A DNA stretch of 64,000 bases, from positions 1-64,000 of the forward strand of contig JASANE010019335.1 of the NCBI GenBank assembly GCA_030248225.1, in the 5' to 3' direction. The translations under genes and the position numbers were made by a program. Origin of the DNA: Trileptium ribeirensis (Eukaryota > Nematoda > Enoplea > Enoplida > Thoracostomopsidae). Below the pieces are notes generated by a model that saw only the letters and a list, made by a program, of their open reading frames with translations, was not told where the DNA came from and searched no databases. Of this stretch, positions 11,422-23,195 are shown piece by piece (position 1 is the first letter of the stretch; every line of letters begins with the position of its first letter).

Positions 11422-12086
11422 CAATTTTTGAAACATAAACTTTTATTTCGCCAAAACTGCTGTACCTGGAAAACTTACATCATAAAAATTTTGACAATTA
11501 AACTTTTTAGGGTGTATTTTTAAACTTTGGCTCATAGGTCGAAAACGGCAGCTCTGAAAAAAATGCAAAATAGAAAAGTTGTAGCTCTCTATGAATGTAT
11601 TAGACTCCATTTTGCGATTCGATTGCTCTGGTTTATTTTTAAAACGAAAAAAATAAACTTATAAATTTCCTTGTCTTAAGCAACACTCAAAAATTCAACG
11701 TGTAAACTCAACTGTATACGTCTTAATTTCATAAATATTAATACTGTATATTGAGTTAATATCATAATATACAACAGCTCATGTCCGAACTTCTTAAATA
11801 TTGTAAGAACACATTTCAAATGTAGGGTACAACTATAGGATCAATTCGTTTGTGACATTGCTATTACAATTGCATTAAATTTTTTCACGAACGCTGAATA
11901 ATCCATATGGAAAATTGATAGCTTTAGGCAACCGAATTTATGCAAATTTCAGATTGCCAAAAATTCTGTTCCAGTACTCGGTCCTCGGATATGATTTCGC
12001 ATATTTACCTCTAGCAAAATCCGCTTGAAATCTAGCAATTTTTCTATAACAAGGGGTTGCGTTTCGGTATCGGCTATTACGAAATA
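11422..12086. other. Non-coding stretch
   Basis: No supported gene. A 64-residue - strand frame (11938-12132) overlaps a decayed transposon tip. Confidence 0.4.
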
Positions 12087-12124
12087 GGATTGTTTGTGGG
12101 GTCAGCTTAACTTTACTCACGCAC
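12087..12124. mobile_element. Solo decayed tip of TWA family 2
   Basis: Read as reverse complement the segment gives GTGCGTGAGTAAAGTTAAGC and then an AATCCTATTTCG block, matching the family-2 terminal repeat in order. No matching left end or TWA duplication could be found. Confidence 0.45.
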
Positions 12125-12539
12125 TGTTTCACAGTCGTGCTTGGCGCTATCTTATAAAAATCATGACAAATGTATATCGTTATCTTAACTCGGTATGAAT
12201 TGTAGTTTGCTTTGCTTAAATCTTCTGCGAAACGTATTTTACAAACAGATTAGTAAAAATTCAACCTATTATGCATCTTGAATTTTTATCAAGTTTTCTT
12301 ATTATGTAATAAAGGGCGCAGCCGCTGCACTTGTCCACAATGATCATTTGACTTGTCAGTGGAACAATGATCATTTCTCTGTGGCTGATGATGATTTGAA
12401 CCCACTGATACATATTTACGAATATGTGGAACTTATACAAAACTATTTTGACAAATTTTTGCTAATATATGTAGGCCGTATGTATTGTGCGCAGTACCGG
12501 TAAAATTCTTAATTACGTCCAATGAGATACAAACAAGCT
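12125..12539. other. Non-coding stretch with twin AATGATCATT palindromes
   Basis: The 10-bp palindrome AATGATCATT occurs twice within about 40 bases (near 12340 and 12366). Otherwise nothing is recognised. Confidence 0.4.
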
Positions 12540-12672
12540 AGAGGTCCTAGGTCCCAGAGAAGGGTAGGTGAATCTTCGGGGGAAAGTCTGCTTCCGCGGG
12601 TGGGCGCGATCAGGCGGTCCTCCAGTAGTGTGTTGCTTTCGTAGTCTATGGGTGCGCGCCGCCTCCTACTAT
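12540..12672. repeat. GC-rich island, probable dispersed-repeat fragment
   Basis: An abrupt GC-rich block (CTAGGTCCCAGAGAAGGG, GTGGGCGCGATCAGGCGG, CGCGCCGCCTCC) ends in GAGCATGTATGA. Its composition and CATGTATGA-type exit resemble the GC-rich family at 45420-45905 and 60950-61320. It is too short to assign firmly. Confidence 0.4.
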
Positions 12673-14004
12673 GAGCATGTATGATTAGATATAATCAAAC
12701 TTGTACAAACAATGAAAATTATTGATTGAATGACAGTATGAAGATTGTGTCTGAGGGTAAGCGCGTGACTCTAACTTCGACCCCGTAATGTGATAAATTT
12801 AAAAATTTTAATAGTTTGATTAATGATAAATATTGTTTCGAGAATTCCCTAAATGTCATAAAAACCTCATCAACAGAGGCGTTTAGCTCATAGAAACTTG
12901 TTTGAAACTTTAAAAACAAGAAAATACTTTTAAAAGTATGTCACATATAACTAACGCTTTTACGATGTCACACAAGTGAAAAGAAAACAGTAAAACTTCT
13001 CACTAATGATAAAGCTACAGCAATTGTTTTATTGTGTTTACTCTCAGCAACTACAAATGGTCATATGAGCGCAACGAGCGATGCAAGCTTGTTGAATAAT
13101 TTCTACTAGCTCATAAAGATCAGAAATCTAATAGAAAGTTGACATGATCACGCAAACGGAGTAAGCGATGTAACATTATCGACGGCTTTTTATTTTTTCA
13201 CAAAAGTCGTATTCTTCGTGTCAAAATTTTTACTCAAGGTCACTGTTTTCGCAAAGTTTAAAAGTTTAAGTGATCTTACATGTTTTAAATCAACTAGATG
13301 CTACGCTGTAACCGTTGCGTTGAAAAATGCAGTTTATTTGGAAAAAATATATAATTACAGAATATAAAATATGTTTGAAGCTAACTAAGTACTAAGAGTG
13401 TAAAATAAACAACATTCGAAATTTTGAACGGTAGTCGTGAAAGTTGGATTTTGAAATTGCATTCGTAGTTGTCTGTACCTAATAGAATGAGACTATCGTA
13501 GGCTCTGAGTCGCCTTCATAAAGCTTTAACTTTGGGCAATTTTGTATACGTAATTATGATGTTTCTGTCAAACACTTCAAACTAACGCGGCAGCGGCGGT
13601 CGAATTCATGTTTGGTGTGACCTAGAGTTTTCAACCCAATGGTTAAAATATATCAATCTATTTTTGTCCTTGGCGATGAGGCGTGGACAAACTGAACCGC
13701 CCACTGCTCCAGGATTCATGATACAGCTAGCATTTGTATTTATGATAAAGTGTGTATTTTAATTATATATAAAATATCCTGTTAATCACCTATTATAGTA
13801 CCTATAGTTGTACCTATTATATAATTTACTTATTTCGGTTGATTTCTAGTTAGTTATATGTACATGAACAGATACAATATAATCTTAATTAGCCAAAATA
13901 CTTTCAAATTTGAATTTATAACTGTGAACATTTTCATGAAATTTCACCTAGTTAATGTAAGATATAGTTGTACGTTAATTTCAGATAAAATATAAAAGCT
14001 TTAA
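12673..14004. other. Non-coding stretch
   Basis: Nothing that I can support as a gene, RNA or repeat. Confidence 0.45.
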
Positions 14005-14500
14005 GTCACTCATGGTGCCGCTCCGAGGTCCCAGGATGTAGCTGTGGTGGTGGAGGCCGACTCGGGAGCAGAGGCCTCCGGGGTGGGTGAAAATTGTCAG
14101 AGGGGTAGAGTTAAGACTTTCAAAGTTAAGTAGTTAAGACCCTTGGGGTAGGTCGTCAGGTAGGGTAGAGGCCCGCAATTAGGCGGGAAGTGGTGAAAGG
14201 ATAAGAGGAATGGACCCCTCTGCCGACATTTGTGCTAATTTTGCCCAATTTGTGCTAATTTTAACCCAATATTTGGCGATTTTACTCCGAATTTGCTAAT
14301 TTTTGCTAAAATTCTTCACGGGTCTTTGTAGCATGTAGAAGATGCGGTAGGGGGATGGGGTTGCAGTGCACCAAAGGGGTAGGCTGGTACTACCAGGGAG
14401 TAGATGTGTCGTCGGGGGAGGGGCTTCCGATGCCCGGAGGGAGTAGTACCGCTGAACCACTGTTCGGCATGTCTGTCCTAAGTGATTCATATTGGTTGCT
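14005..14500. repeat. Dispersed GC-rich repeat family, member 1
   Basis: G-rich sequence (GGTGGTGGAGGCCGACTCGG, GTAGGTCGTCAGG) surrounds a core of short words such as TGTGCTAATTTTGCCCAA and GCTAATTTTTGCTAAAATTC. The GGGTAGGTCGTCAGG word recurs at about 45646, and similar cores occur at 21420-21510, 45140-45260, 45720-45820 and 61060-61110. No protein is recognised; the 64-residue - frame inside is a composition artefact. Confidence 0.6.
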
Positions 14501-15063
14501 TGCCAACTCTAGTATATTCGATGACATTTAATCTCAATTTTTCTTATTATCGTCTGTAATTGTATAGATGAGTTATAAAATTCCGGAACAAGCGTTTTTG
14601 AAGCGTCTACTCGACTGTAGGCAAAAATTTTCAAACCAGCTCATATTCGAAAAGTGCATACATGGATTTAATTAAAATGTCTTCAAGCACTCATCATCAT
14701 GCGTCTTTTAAAACATTCGATAATGTGTACTTTGGCGATTAGATTTACGCACCATCGCTAATAGTAAAATCGATATGTGTGTCTAACAAACATAATTATT
14801 TATACAACACCTTATCACAAATAGTATTTGTAAAAAAGATCACACGAAACTGACGAGGGTATGTTTTTGTTGGTTTGAATTTAGATACATCTATCTCCCG
14901 TATGATCTAATTAATATAGAAATTGTATTGTATAAACTGTCAGATTAATATAAATATTAAAAACTATAGAAGATTACTTATTCACTTTAACAATGTGTAA
15001 AATATATTTAATATAAAATTTATATAGTTGCACATATTTAACAAAATTATATTCATTTGATTA
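14501..15063. other. Non-coding stretch
   Basis: No supported feature. Confidence 0.4.
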
Positions 15064-15441
15064 GTTTGTAACAAGAATGTTGCAAACAGATAAGATGAAA
15101 CTTTTAGATGAAACGCGAATTCTACGAATACTGTTCCTGAGAATTTATCATTATTAGATAATTGATATTCATTGTCTCAGGCTATTTTAAAATAGTATGA
15201 TATGCGAGCAACGCATAGATTAATTTTTAGTCCAAAAATCTAATACTGGCACTGCAACAATTAATTAATATAGTCTAAATTTATGGATGTTTTTTATTTA
15301 TTATATACGTCATACATTTTGTAACAAAGCTGTAACGAATAATTCTTTTCGATGAAAAGCGAATTCTACGTGAGAATTTATTATTATAGATAATTGATAT
15401 TCTTTGCCTTTGTTACAATATTTTAAAATGGTGATATAGCG
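15064..15441. repeat. Diverged direct duplication, offset about 250 bp
   Basis: A segment with GTAACA, GCGAATTCTACG, TAGATAATTGATATTC and TATTTTAAAAT in that order occurs near 15068-15208 and again near 15320-15441. Confidence 0.6.
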
Positions 15442-15720
15442 GATAGGTGTCTTTATATATATACGTCACTAGATCAGATCTGTCAGCCGCGCGGCCGATA
15501 AAAGTTGAACAATAATATATACTGTTTATTAGATCTATATTTCGTGAAGGAGAAAATTTTCGAAAAATACTGGTGACTGTAACGAATATTATACTTGAAC
15601 AACAGTTTATAACCAAATGAAAATCTATCGAATTTTAAATATGCATCTCACATATATAGTACAAGCGGTAAACAAACTTACTTAGTATAATGCATCATTT
15701 ACCTTAAGATGTGTGCACGT

Positions 15721-16282
15721 AGGGCCGGATTCTGTCACAGAGCCAATTCCGACCCGTGACAAAACGGCACAGCCACATCGGGCCCTTCATAAATAAAATT
15801 AATAGCTAAGCTATGCTAGTGTGTTCGTACGAGCCTATGTCTCAGGGTATGATAGCCGGGACAAACTACTGAAATCTTTTTATTACATTCTGTTTAGTAG
15901 ATTGTGTTACAGGCAAAATATTTAGCTGTAAGCGCAAAAAAACGCAATTTTAGTAGTAATTATTTTACATGACAACCTAGTAGCTATGTAAAACACGTTC
16001 TTTCATATATGAAAATTATACTGTTAAAATTGGAAGGACGTTACACGAATATATGACCATATGTATCACCAGTTTTCATTTTTTTCGCCATTTTCCTTTA
16101 TCGTCATATGTTTCTGGCTTCTAGAGCCGACTACGGCCGTTATTAATATTTATCGGTCTCGCTTTACTATTAGCTAATATATTTGCAGGGTGTAGCTCAG
16201 CTCAAAAAATGTCACCCTGGCTAATCGCGGCTAGCCAAGCATGGCTTTAGAGCCGCGGCAGACTGTGACAAAATCCGGCCCT
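15721..16282. mobile_element. hAT-like non-autonomous element
   Basis: The ends are a 20-bp inverted repeat, AGGGCCGGATTYTGTCACAG (left 15721-15740; reverse complement at 16263-16282), with one difference. On the right the repeat is preceded by C, giving the CAGGG tip typical of hAT elements. The 8-bp flanks do not match, so no target duplication is confirmed. It has no transposase frame. A related copy begins near 63533, and the two also share about 30 bases of left flank, so the repeated unit extends beyond the inverted repeats. Confidence 0.6.
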
Positions 16283-17493
16283 GCCGTATACATTATTTCT
16301 AGACAAGGCACAAGAAAAGTCCTTAAATATGTGATACACAGAGGCTAGCGTTATTTGCGTTGGCTCACGTGATGCGGCAGTAAAGTTAAACATACGGGAT
16401 CAAAATTTCGTCAACTTTTGGAGAAACTGGATTTCCTGGAAAATAATGTTGTACGGATTCTGGCTCCCATAATCCATTTTTGTACTATTTTCGTTCTCAG
16501 ATTTAGCTCATAACTTGTTTCCAAAGCCTAGAAGCGTCATTATGATAAAAACATGCTTTATAGTTATTGTAGCCCATTATAATAGATTTATCAAAACAAG
16601 GCGTGGCTTCCAACAAATCATAGTATGATATTTATATTGCGACCGTGCAATACTAAACATATATGCCTAGCACTATGCTATATGGTCTTTTTAGGTGGTA
16701 ACCGACATATTCTGAAGTAACTATTGATCATAACAGAGCTTTTGGCGTGCTTTCCAGGACAGCATCCTTTGTAGCCGAAAACAGATGAATCGTTAATAAC
16801 ATTATTGTCTGTTTGACACATTGCGCAGTTCCTTTCTCTGTGAATGAGTCCACGATCTTTCAGAAACTGCAGTTGCCTTGCTCATCGCGTATACTTTGCC
16901 AGAGTATAAAGATCTCCATACCAAACATATAATCGCTTCGTAAATGGTGATTCAGAAATAAAAACAGAGCACATATGGAAGTTATGATTTATATTCCCGC
17001 GAGCGAAATTTAATAGCAGTGCATTGTATAATACTGTGTCTCTCGTTCTAAAATTAGTGACTTCTGATTGGGCTACTACGACCGAAGATGATTTTGATTC
17101 GATTCAATGACCATAAAGCATAGTTATGGTTTTATTATAGTGATGCCTAGGACCTACAAGGGTTGGGGGCTAATCTTAGAACAAAAATAATGCTTAAAAT
17201 AGGTTCCTGGACCCAAAACCCATGTAACAATATTTTCCAAGAAATGCAATTCCTGAAAAAATTGTCGACTTTGGATCCCAGATATTTAGCTTAAGCTTTA
17301 AAGCGTAATTTAATATTGGTTTTTCTTTCAAAAAATAAGATTGAACCCAACACTATAACCATTACCCATAGTCGAAGGCCAATGAAACATTACGGTGCAG
17401 GCTTGCAACGGGTCTAAATAACATTGTTTATTTTGCAGCTTTTATAGCTGCCAGCTCAGGATATATACTCTAATTTTGAATCTATCAGCTATG
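16283..17493. other. Non-coding stretch
   Basis: No supported feature before the left end of the pogo-like element. Confidence 0.45.
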
Positions 17494-17853
17494 TATAGGG
17501 GAGGATCCTAATGTGAATCACCTTTTGACGCCAAAGTTTTTCGATACAAAAACCAGTTCTTTAGAGAAACCGTTCTCGAAAACTAAAAATCTGGCTCACT
17601 CAAAAGTTGACACTCGCAATGCTTATGCGTTTTTCTTTAACTGTGTGAACTTTTGAAGTAATCGGGGCATTTTTGAAAATATAATGGGGTCAGTTGCATG
17701 AAAGACCTAAATTTGATCCACATTAGAGCCCTATTCCTAATGTGAATCACACTGTTTCCCAAGTCGATCGGAAACATCCTATTCTGAATCACGTATTGGC
17801 ATCCGTGGCATGACCCATAAGAGCATTACAAAATATATATAATGACAAATATT

Positions 17854-18367
17854 TCAACATAAGCAAATATACATAAATTTTTCAATCAAATGAAACGAAA
17901 TATGTGTTTTTAACGCTGGTTTAAAATATTTTCGCCAGAGCTCATATTTTCTAGATGCATCCTTGGAAAAAGAAGAATCGCTTTGTGAAAACGCCTCCAC
18001 ACTCTTCGTGCTGCCAGCTGTCACAGTCCGAGCGTTGAATCTATAAACCAAATACCCGAGCGCGTGATATATTTTGAGCCTTGCGCAAGCTTAATTTATT
18101 CCACTCTTTAAATTTCTATCACCACTTTTTGCCAGCCGATTCACCGCTGAAGACGTTAGCGATGTTAATATGCTGGCAATATATACCTAAAAGCTAGGTC
18201 GATGCAGCGGACTTTATTAGAGGGAGTCCGCTCGCTAAGCTCAAGCATATAACATCCTTAAGCTCTTGCTCTAGTTCGTTATACAAAGTACGTTTGCGGC
18301 CAATGACTTTTTCTTGTCGTACTGTACCCAGATAACGTCGTCGAAAACTGCTATGCTGCATATTCTC
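17854..18367 (-). pseudogene. Decayed pogo-type transposase, N-terminal DNA-binding part
   Basis: One - strand frame can be read through several stops. It gives, in order, SSFRRRYLGTVRQEKVIGRK, then RTLYNELEQELKDVICL, SLASGLPL, a stop, IANVFSGESAGKKW, two stops and KLSLRKAQNISRA. This follows the CENP-B/psq-type helix-turn-helix region of pogo/Tigger transposases: the basic end of the first helix-turn-helix, GRKxxL, an E/L-rich helix, the G-x-PL step, the F-S-x-x-x-AGKKW motif, and LSLRKAxxxSRA. At least three in-frame stops make it a pseudogene. The DDE catalytic domain should follow toward 17496 but only about 350 bases remain, so it is missing or scrambled. Family recognition is by pattern reading, not alignment. 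Confidence 0.65.
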
Positions 18368-19443
18368 CTGGCATGTTCTCGAAGACCGTGCTGACCTTAA
18401 ACAAAATTAGCTGACATAATTCTGATGGTAAGTAAGGGAAGGCAAGAAACAGTAGTCAAGGATTGTAGGAGCGCGCACCTTAAATTAATTCACTATTAGG
18501 CAAAAATCTGCTAACAAATCAACCAGTGTGTGAACAAAATTTTTCACTAACACACTTTATTTGAGCTAAGATAGTTCTCAACTCGAAATAGTTTGCATAC
18601 GCCACTTTCACTCGTACAATCAGAAGTTCGATCCATGGTGCCGGCTTTAGTTTGTCCAAAATTGCTCGATACACAAATTTTCTGTCGTTAAGGAATTAAA
18701 GACCATATTCCAGCGAATTCCAGCAATAATTCGTCTTTACCAAAACAAGGAAATGATTTTTAAAAAATCAATAAGTGGTTTATATAACCAAAACTCCAAA
18801 AATTAGTTTTAGTACTAAAGAGCATAAAGGCCTGGACGTAGAACTTTGGTTCCAATTGAAGGACACATCTAGAGGCCAAGACGTATCTAATAAAAAGTTT
18901 ATCCTAATCTATGGACCCATTAATGAGTTATGCCAGTCACAAAAATTGGGCAATTTTTGAAGAATTTCAACGAACAAAAAATACGGAAATTTCCCAGAAT
19001 TTCGTCCAGCAAGTGCAACAGAGTTGGGAATAATTGTCCGTAATATCGGAAACAGATGCGACTTATAATAGCTACCAACAAAGAGCAAAAAAGCATTGCA
19101 TACAGTATGGCCGAAGCTATAAGGTGTTTGGTCAAAAATTGTTTCAACTAGTTTCGGCAGTGTCATCAAAGATTCTTCATGATCATCAAATGTTCAGCAC
19201 GTTTTCGAACAATTGTTAGTTAATTTTGCTTTGATTTAGCTATTTCTGGCATTTTATGGTAAATTTTGTACATTTTGGCAGCGATATGATTACTGGTGGG
19301 CAGAGGCGTAGCACGCTATTAACAAGTGAAAAACCCTAAGATCACTTTAGATTTCAGTATTCTATGGGGGCTGCCCAGAAAGTGTGGAGGGCCGCCCGCA
19401 TTCCTACAACTTCGTCCCGGTGTTGAACGATTTACAAGGGTTA

Positions 19444-20564
19444 TGCGTGACTAAACTTTAAATGACCTGGTTGGCCATTCTATTTTGCCAAAGCCGATGT
19501 GGAATCGAAAACCATTGTTATGGAACAAACAGGGAATTCGGCACGGTTTTTCGTTAACCAAAATTGGGCAAAGTGGAATCCAACTGTCAGCAATTACTAA
19601 TTATCTTGGAACAGAATTTTGGCGATTTCTTATGAGTAGAAAACGGTTCACTGCTACTTAGAACATTGACTAATTTAGGATTCACTTTTGTTCGCCAACA
19701 CGAACGTGGTGAAAATTTTTAGTTTTCAGCACTCACGAAAATTGCCATCTGAAATGAAATTGAATAAATTTTTATTCACAAATTTGTTAAATTTTTTGTA
19801 AATGTTCAAGTATTCGAGCACAAACAATTTTCGTATTTTAAATTTTCACCAAATTTTAACACTCATTAAATTTATTAACCTGGAATCATACTCAAATACG
19901 ATATAGAAAAGAACTTGTTCGCGAACAATTTCACCCATAAAATGGTCAGTAATAAATTGTAGATTCGAACACACCGCGACCACAATTAATATGTCATTAT
20001 CTCCAACGCAACATTAATTTTAAAAAGCAAATGATCGCAAACATATGATGCTTGCTGATTTTAATCATAAATACTCATAGTGATGTCACTTGCGTATTTC
20101 TCTCTGACAAAATAATCTATACAAAATTATATGTATTTAAGAACTACGTTTGTGTTCACGAACAACATTTACTTAAGAATATACGTTTGTGTTCGCGAAC
20201 AAATTTTGTTTCTTATACATTTCCGTTTAGCAACAAGGTTAAAAATTCTTGATTTCAAATGTTGAACAACAGTTTAAAATATTTTCACTCGCTGAGTAAA
20301 TGCACTCCATGTTTCAAGCAATGCCTCCATGTAACACTGTTCGGTTACGAAACGCACGAATTTTAACCTCACAAAATGTTTCCAACAATTTATGGATTTC
20401 ATTGACGAATTTGCGAACCAAAAATTACCCATTTTATACCACCTTACTGATGTTCTTAAATTACCTTATTGCATTATGCAATCACAAAGAAGCGTTCTGT
20501 TACAAAAAATATTTAAATTCAGAAATAAGATGGCAGGCGGGTTCATTTTAAGTTTAGTCGCGCA
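19444..20564. mobile_element. MITE, TWA family 2, copy B (1.12 kb)
   Basis: The left tip is TGCGTGACTAAACTTTAAAT and the reverse complement of the right tip is TGCGCGACTAAACTTAAAAT. TTA is duplicated on both sides (19441-19443, 20565-20567). Perfect TGTTCGCGAACA palindromes lie at 19916-19927 and 20190-20201, with one-mismatch versions at 20153-20164 and 19689-19700. It shares ends and the internal palindrome with copy A but is 2.6 times longer. Short frames inside (66, 83 and 71 residues) show no transposase motif. It sits inside the pogo-like element and so is younger. Confidence 0.8.
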
Positions 20565-20839
20565 TTATATCTTTTATCTCAACACACTACTTATTGATCC
20601 ACATTAGGAAAATATACCTGATCCACTTTAAAAACCTGGTCCACTTTAGGAAAGCACTGGTTCACATTAGGAAGTTTTTGGTTCACTTTGCGGTACCCTA
20701 ATTATCCCAAAATATTTCATTTAGACCTCATTTGGGTTGTTTCAGGTTCTAGACGAGACAATAAGCTTCATTTTTTTCTAAAAAAGTCATATAATCCATC
20801 AACTATTAAAATAATTCAGTGAAACATATAAAAGCTTAC

Positions 20840-21040
20840 CTATACTCTAACTTCGTTGACACTAACGATATTTTTTACGCACTTGTGGTTTAGCAAAGTT
20901 AAAACAAAACTCATAAAGGCAAGAAAAAATAAACCGGCAAGCAAGCTGTAGCACATCGAGACCTTTCGAATAATATAAAACAGACGATCAATCTTGATGT
21001 ATTCGTCTTCCACATCACTGTATAGAACCGTATCATCCAC
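20840..21040 (-). CDS. Short predicted membrane-protein frame at the element edge, weak
   Basis: A 66-residue frame has an acidic N-terminal part (MDDTVLYSDVEDEYIKIDRL) and one strongly hydrophobic segment at about residues 32-52. A GTAAGC donor-like site lies just past the stop, and a GTATAG site sits at the last codons. It starts within 35 bases of the right terminal repeat of the pogo-like element, and its ATG overlaps a GTGGAT subterminal word. It could be a first exon of an element-encoded or host protein, or chance. I recognise no family. Confidence 0.2.
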   Translation of the reverse strand: MDDTVLYSDVEDEYIKIDRLFYIIRKVSMCYSLLAGLFFLAFMSFVLTLLNHKCVKNIVSVNEVRV

Positions 21041-21076
21041 TTTAGGGGGCGATTCACATTGCGGTCCTGTCCTATA

Positions 21077-21359
21077 ATTGCGTCACATCCTAGTTGCCAA
21101 AACTCAGATTTTTAATTATTGTCGACCTGATTATAATGGGTGCTGGTGCCCAGTTGCATCTACACAAGCTACCGCAGAAACCACATGCTGTGCGTGGATC
21201 AATTGATCATGCGCTAGTCATTGATTTGTCGCACAGTTACTCTGCGACTGTCACATAAATCTTAGTTTTGCTAATTTTCTTAAAGTAGGTTCGCTGCTAC
21301 AGAATTTTACCCTTTACATAAAAAATCATACTAATTTATGCTGTAGCCATAGGTGTCCA
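21077..21359. other. Non-coding spacer
   Basis: Nothing recognised. Confidence 0.4.
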
Positions 21360-21625
21360 ATTTTTGTCGATTCAGTAGAAGGGGTGAGGTCATCGAGGGT
21401 GAGGTGTTCAGGAGGGAGGTATGAAAAACTTTGATCAATTTTTGTTCATTTGTGTCAATTTTTGCCAAAATTTACGCAGTGTTTGTCAATTTTCGCAAAA
21501 TTTTCCACCCCCGCACCTTTAGCTCCCGGGGGTGGAAGCGGCTTGAGAGTGCTGAGCCTTCAGAGCATGTCGGTTAATATGCGGCCTGACCCTCAGGGAT
21601 AACACCCACTCCCTCTATGAATACA
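21360..21625. repeat. Dispersed GC-rich repeat family, member 2
   Basis: G-rich start (GGGGTGAGGTCATCGAGGG), then a core with CAATTTTTGCCAAAATTT and TGTCAATTTTCGCAAAATTT, then CCACCCCCGCACC and a GGGGGTGGAAGCGGC end. The layout matches member 1 and the 45-kb members. Confidence 0.55.
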
Positions 21626-23192
21626 TACTGTGCAAACGATACCAAAAGTTTTTTTGATAAATTGGACTGCTCAATTGAAAATCCAGGCTACGTCCCGCGA
21701 TGGCCGTTTGTATCCAATGTTCTGCTGTGATCCGTTTGGACTCGTGTTCACATTCTAACTAATCTGGTCAGATAGGACCAAACTCTACACCTACCGTACA
21801 GCATATATGTATTTTTAACACCACATAGTCCAGTTTTGACGTGATAAAATTGTGCACGCTACATCGGATCGGATGATAACGACTCGAATCAGATAATACG
21901 TCAATGAGTACGCCCAATTCTTGCCATTCTTTCAATATACAGTGGCCTAATTGGATAAATCTTAAGCTGTTACGTTAACTCCATTTTAAAGTGGTATATT
22001 GAACTTTTGTACGGGTGTTGGCTTGCGCTCGAAGATTTCTTTGTGATCCGAGAAACAGCTCTAAAATGACGAAATTCTTGATATACGGCCTCGATACATC
22101 GAAAGAAATCTATCTGTGTTTGATTCATAGCTTCAGCATATATTTTGTGTAAATAGTTACAGGAAGTTCACTTTTATTCAAGCATTAAAGGCAATTATGG
22201 GTATCGTTTCATTCGTAACATTCTATCGCAGTACCTACAATTTGAGATTGGAGTAACCCATGCTGCTTAATCTTCATAATTGAATGATTTTAAATGTTGT
22301 CATATGTATCCCGGTATTATGTAAATTATGTTTGACCTTTGGCTGGCACTGATGCAACAACCCAAAATTTTATGTTTATCGTTCCTACGTGACTGTGATT
22401 GGATCTTTAGAATGCATTCGGGTGACGTTGCTACGAAAGTGATATTGTTTTAAAGACGCCTCATATCCCTTATTTTAACCAGAATTTGAGTAAATATTTT
22501 TATTACAGTGAATAAAGATTGTTCAAGTTCAAGTTGAATGTTCAAGTTATTACAGTGCTGCTATGGTCTGTATTAGTTAAGTATTTTTGAAGATTTCACC
22601 TTTTCGTGGTATTTTACAAAATTTTGGCTGCCATATAATTCGAAGACGAGGTATCTAACAAAAGTTTTGTACCATGTACTACTGAAAAGTTATGCGCAGT
22701 TTTCATATTTTAATACAACGAGCATTACGAAGCCACGAACCACAAAAATGACGAAGTACTGAATCGCGTCAATTAAATATGTGAAATCTTGAACAGCGTA
22801 CTTTAAAAATAACGTACACAATTAAATATCTTTGTGTATAAAATAAATATAGAAAAAATGCGCCAACTTAAGTACATGAGTAGGCGTGCCAGACGCACGG
22901 CCGAACGTTGTTCATGTGGTATTTAAATGAGAACCTCTGGTTTCACTTTGCTCAAATCCAATATACGATGCAACATACAAAAGTCACTTCAAAATAACGG
23001 GCTTTTAGTTTTCTGTATTGTTGACTGCCAGATATTGTTTATAATATCATTATCTAGGAGCAACAGTTAACGTTTTAGCTAAAAAATAGAAACATTTATG
23101 ACACTATTTATTAATTCCAAGCTTTTAGAGATTTAGAAAGTCTTGCTTGAGTCAGTTTTGGTACATAACGACAAACTAACATATGGATACCT
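21626..23192. other. Non-coding stretch
   Basis: No gene or RNA supported. A small run of TTCAAGTT units occurs near 22518-22550. Confidence 0.45.
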
Positions 23193-23195
23193 TAA

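Larger units (their letters stand above)
17496..21074 (-). mobile_element. pogo-like (Tc1/mariner) element, 3.6 kb with a nested MITE
   Basis: The left end TAGGGGAGGATCCTAATGTG and the reverse complement of the right end, TAGGACAGGACCGCAATGTG, match at about 21 of the first 27 positions. TA flanks both ends (17494-17495, 21075-21076), as expected for Tc1/mariner-class insertion. Inside, a decayed pogo-type transposase region is readable on the - strand (17854-18367). Subterminal repeats of CCTAATGTGAATCA type occur at 17507, 17736 and 17778 and, inverted, at 17714, 20595, 20619, 20659, 20680 and 21051. A TWA-family-2 MITE (19444-20564) is inserted in it. Without that insertion the element would be about 2.45 kb. 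No full catalytic domain is visible, so it is dead or non-autonomous. Confidence 0.7.

Noticed and set aside
18775..19219. Possible extra transposase pieces on the + or - strand within the pogo-like element
   Set aside because: Frames of 61-86 residues on both strands overlap without any DDE-type motif that I can recognise.
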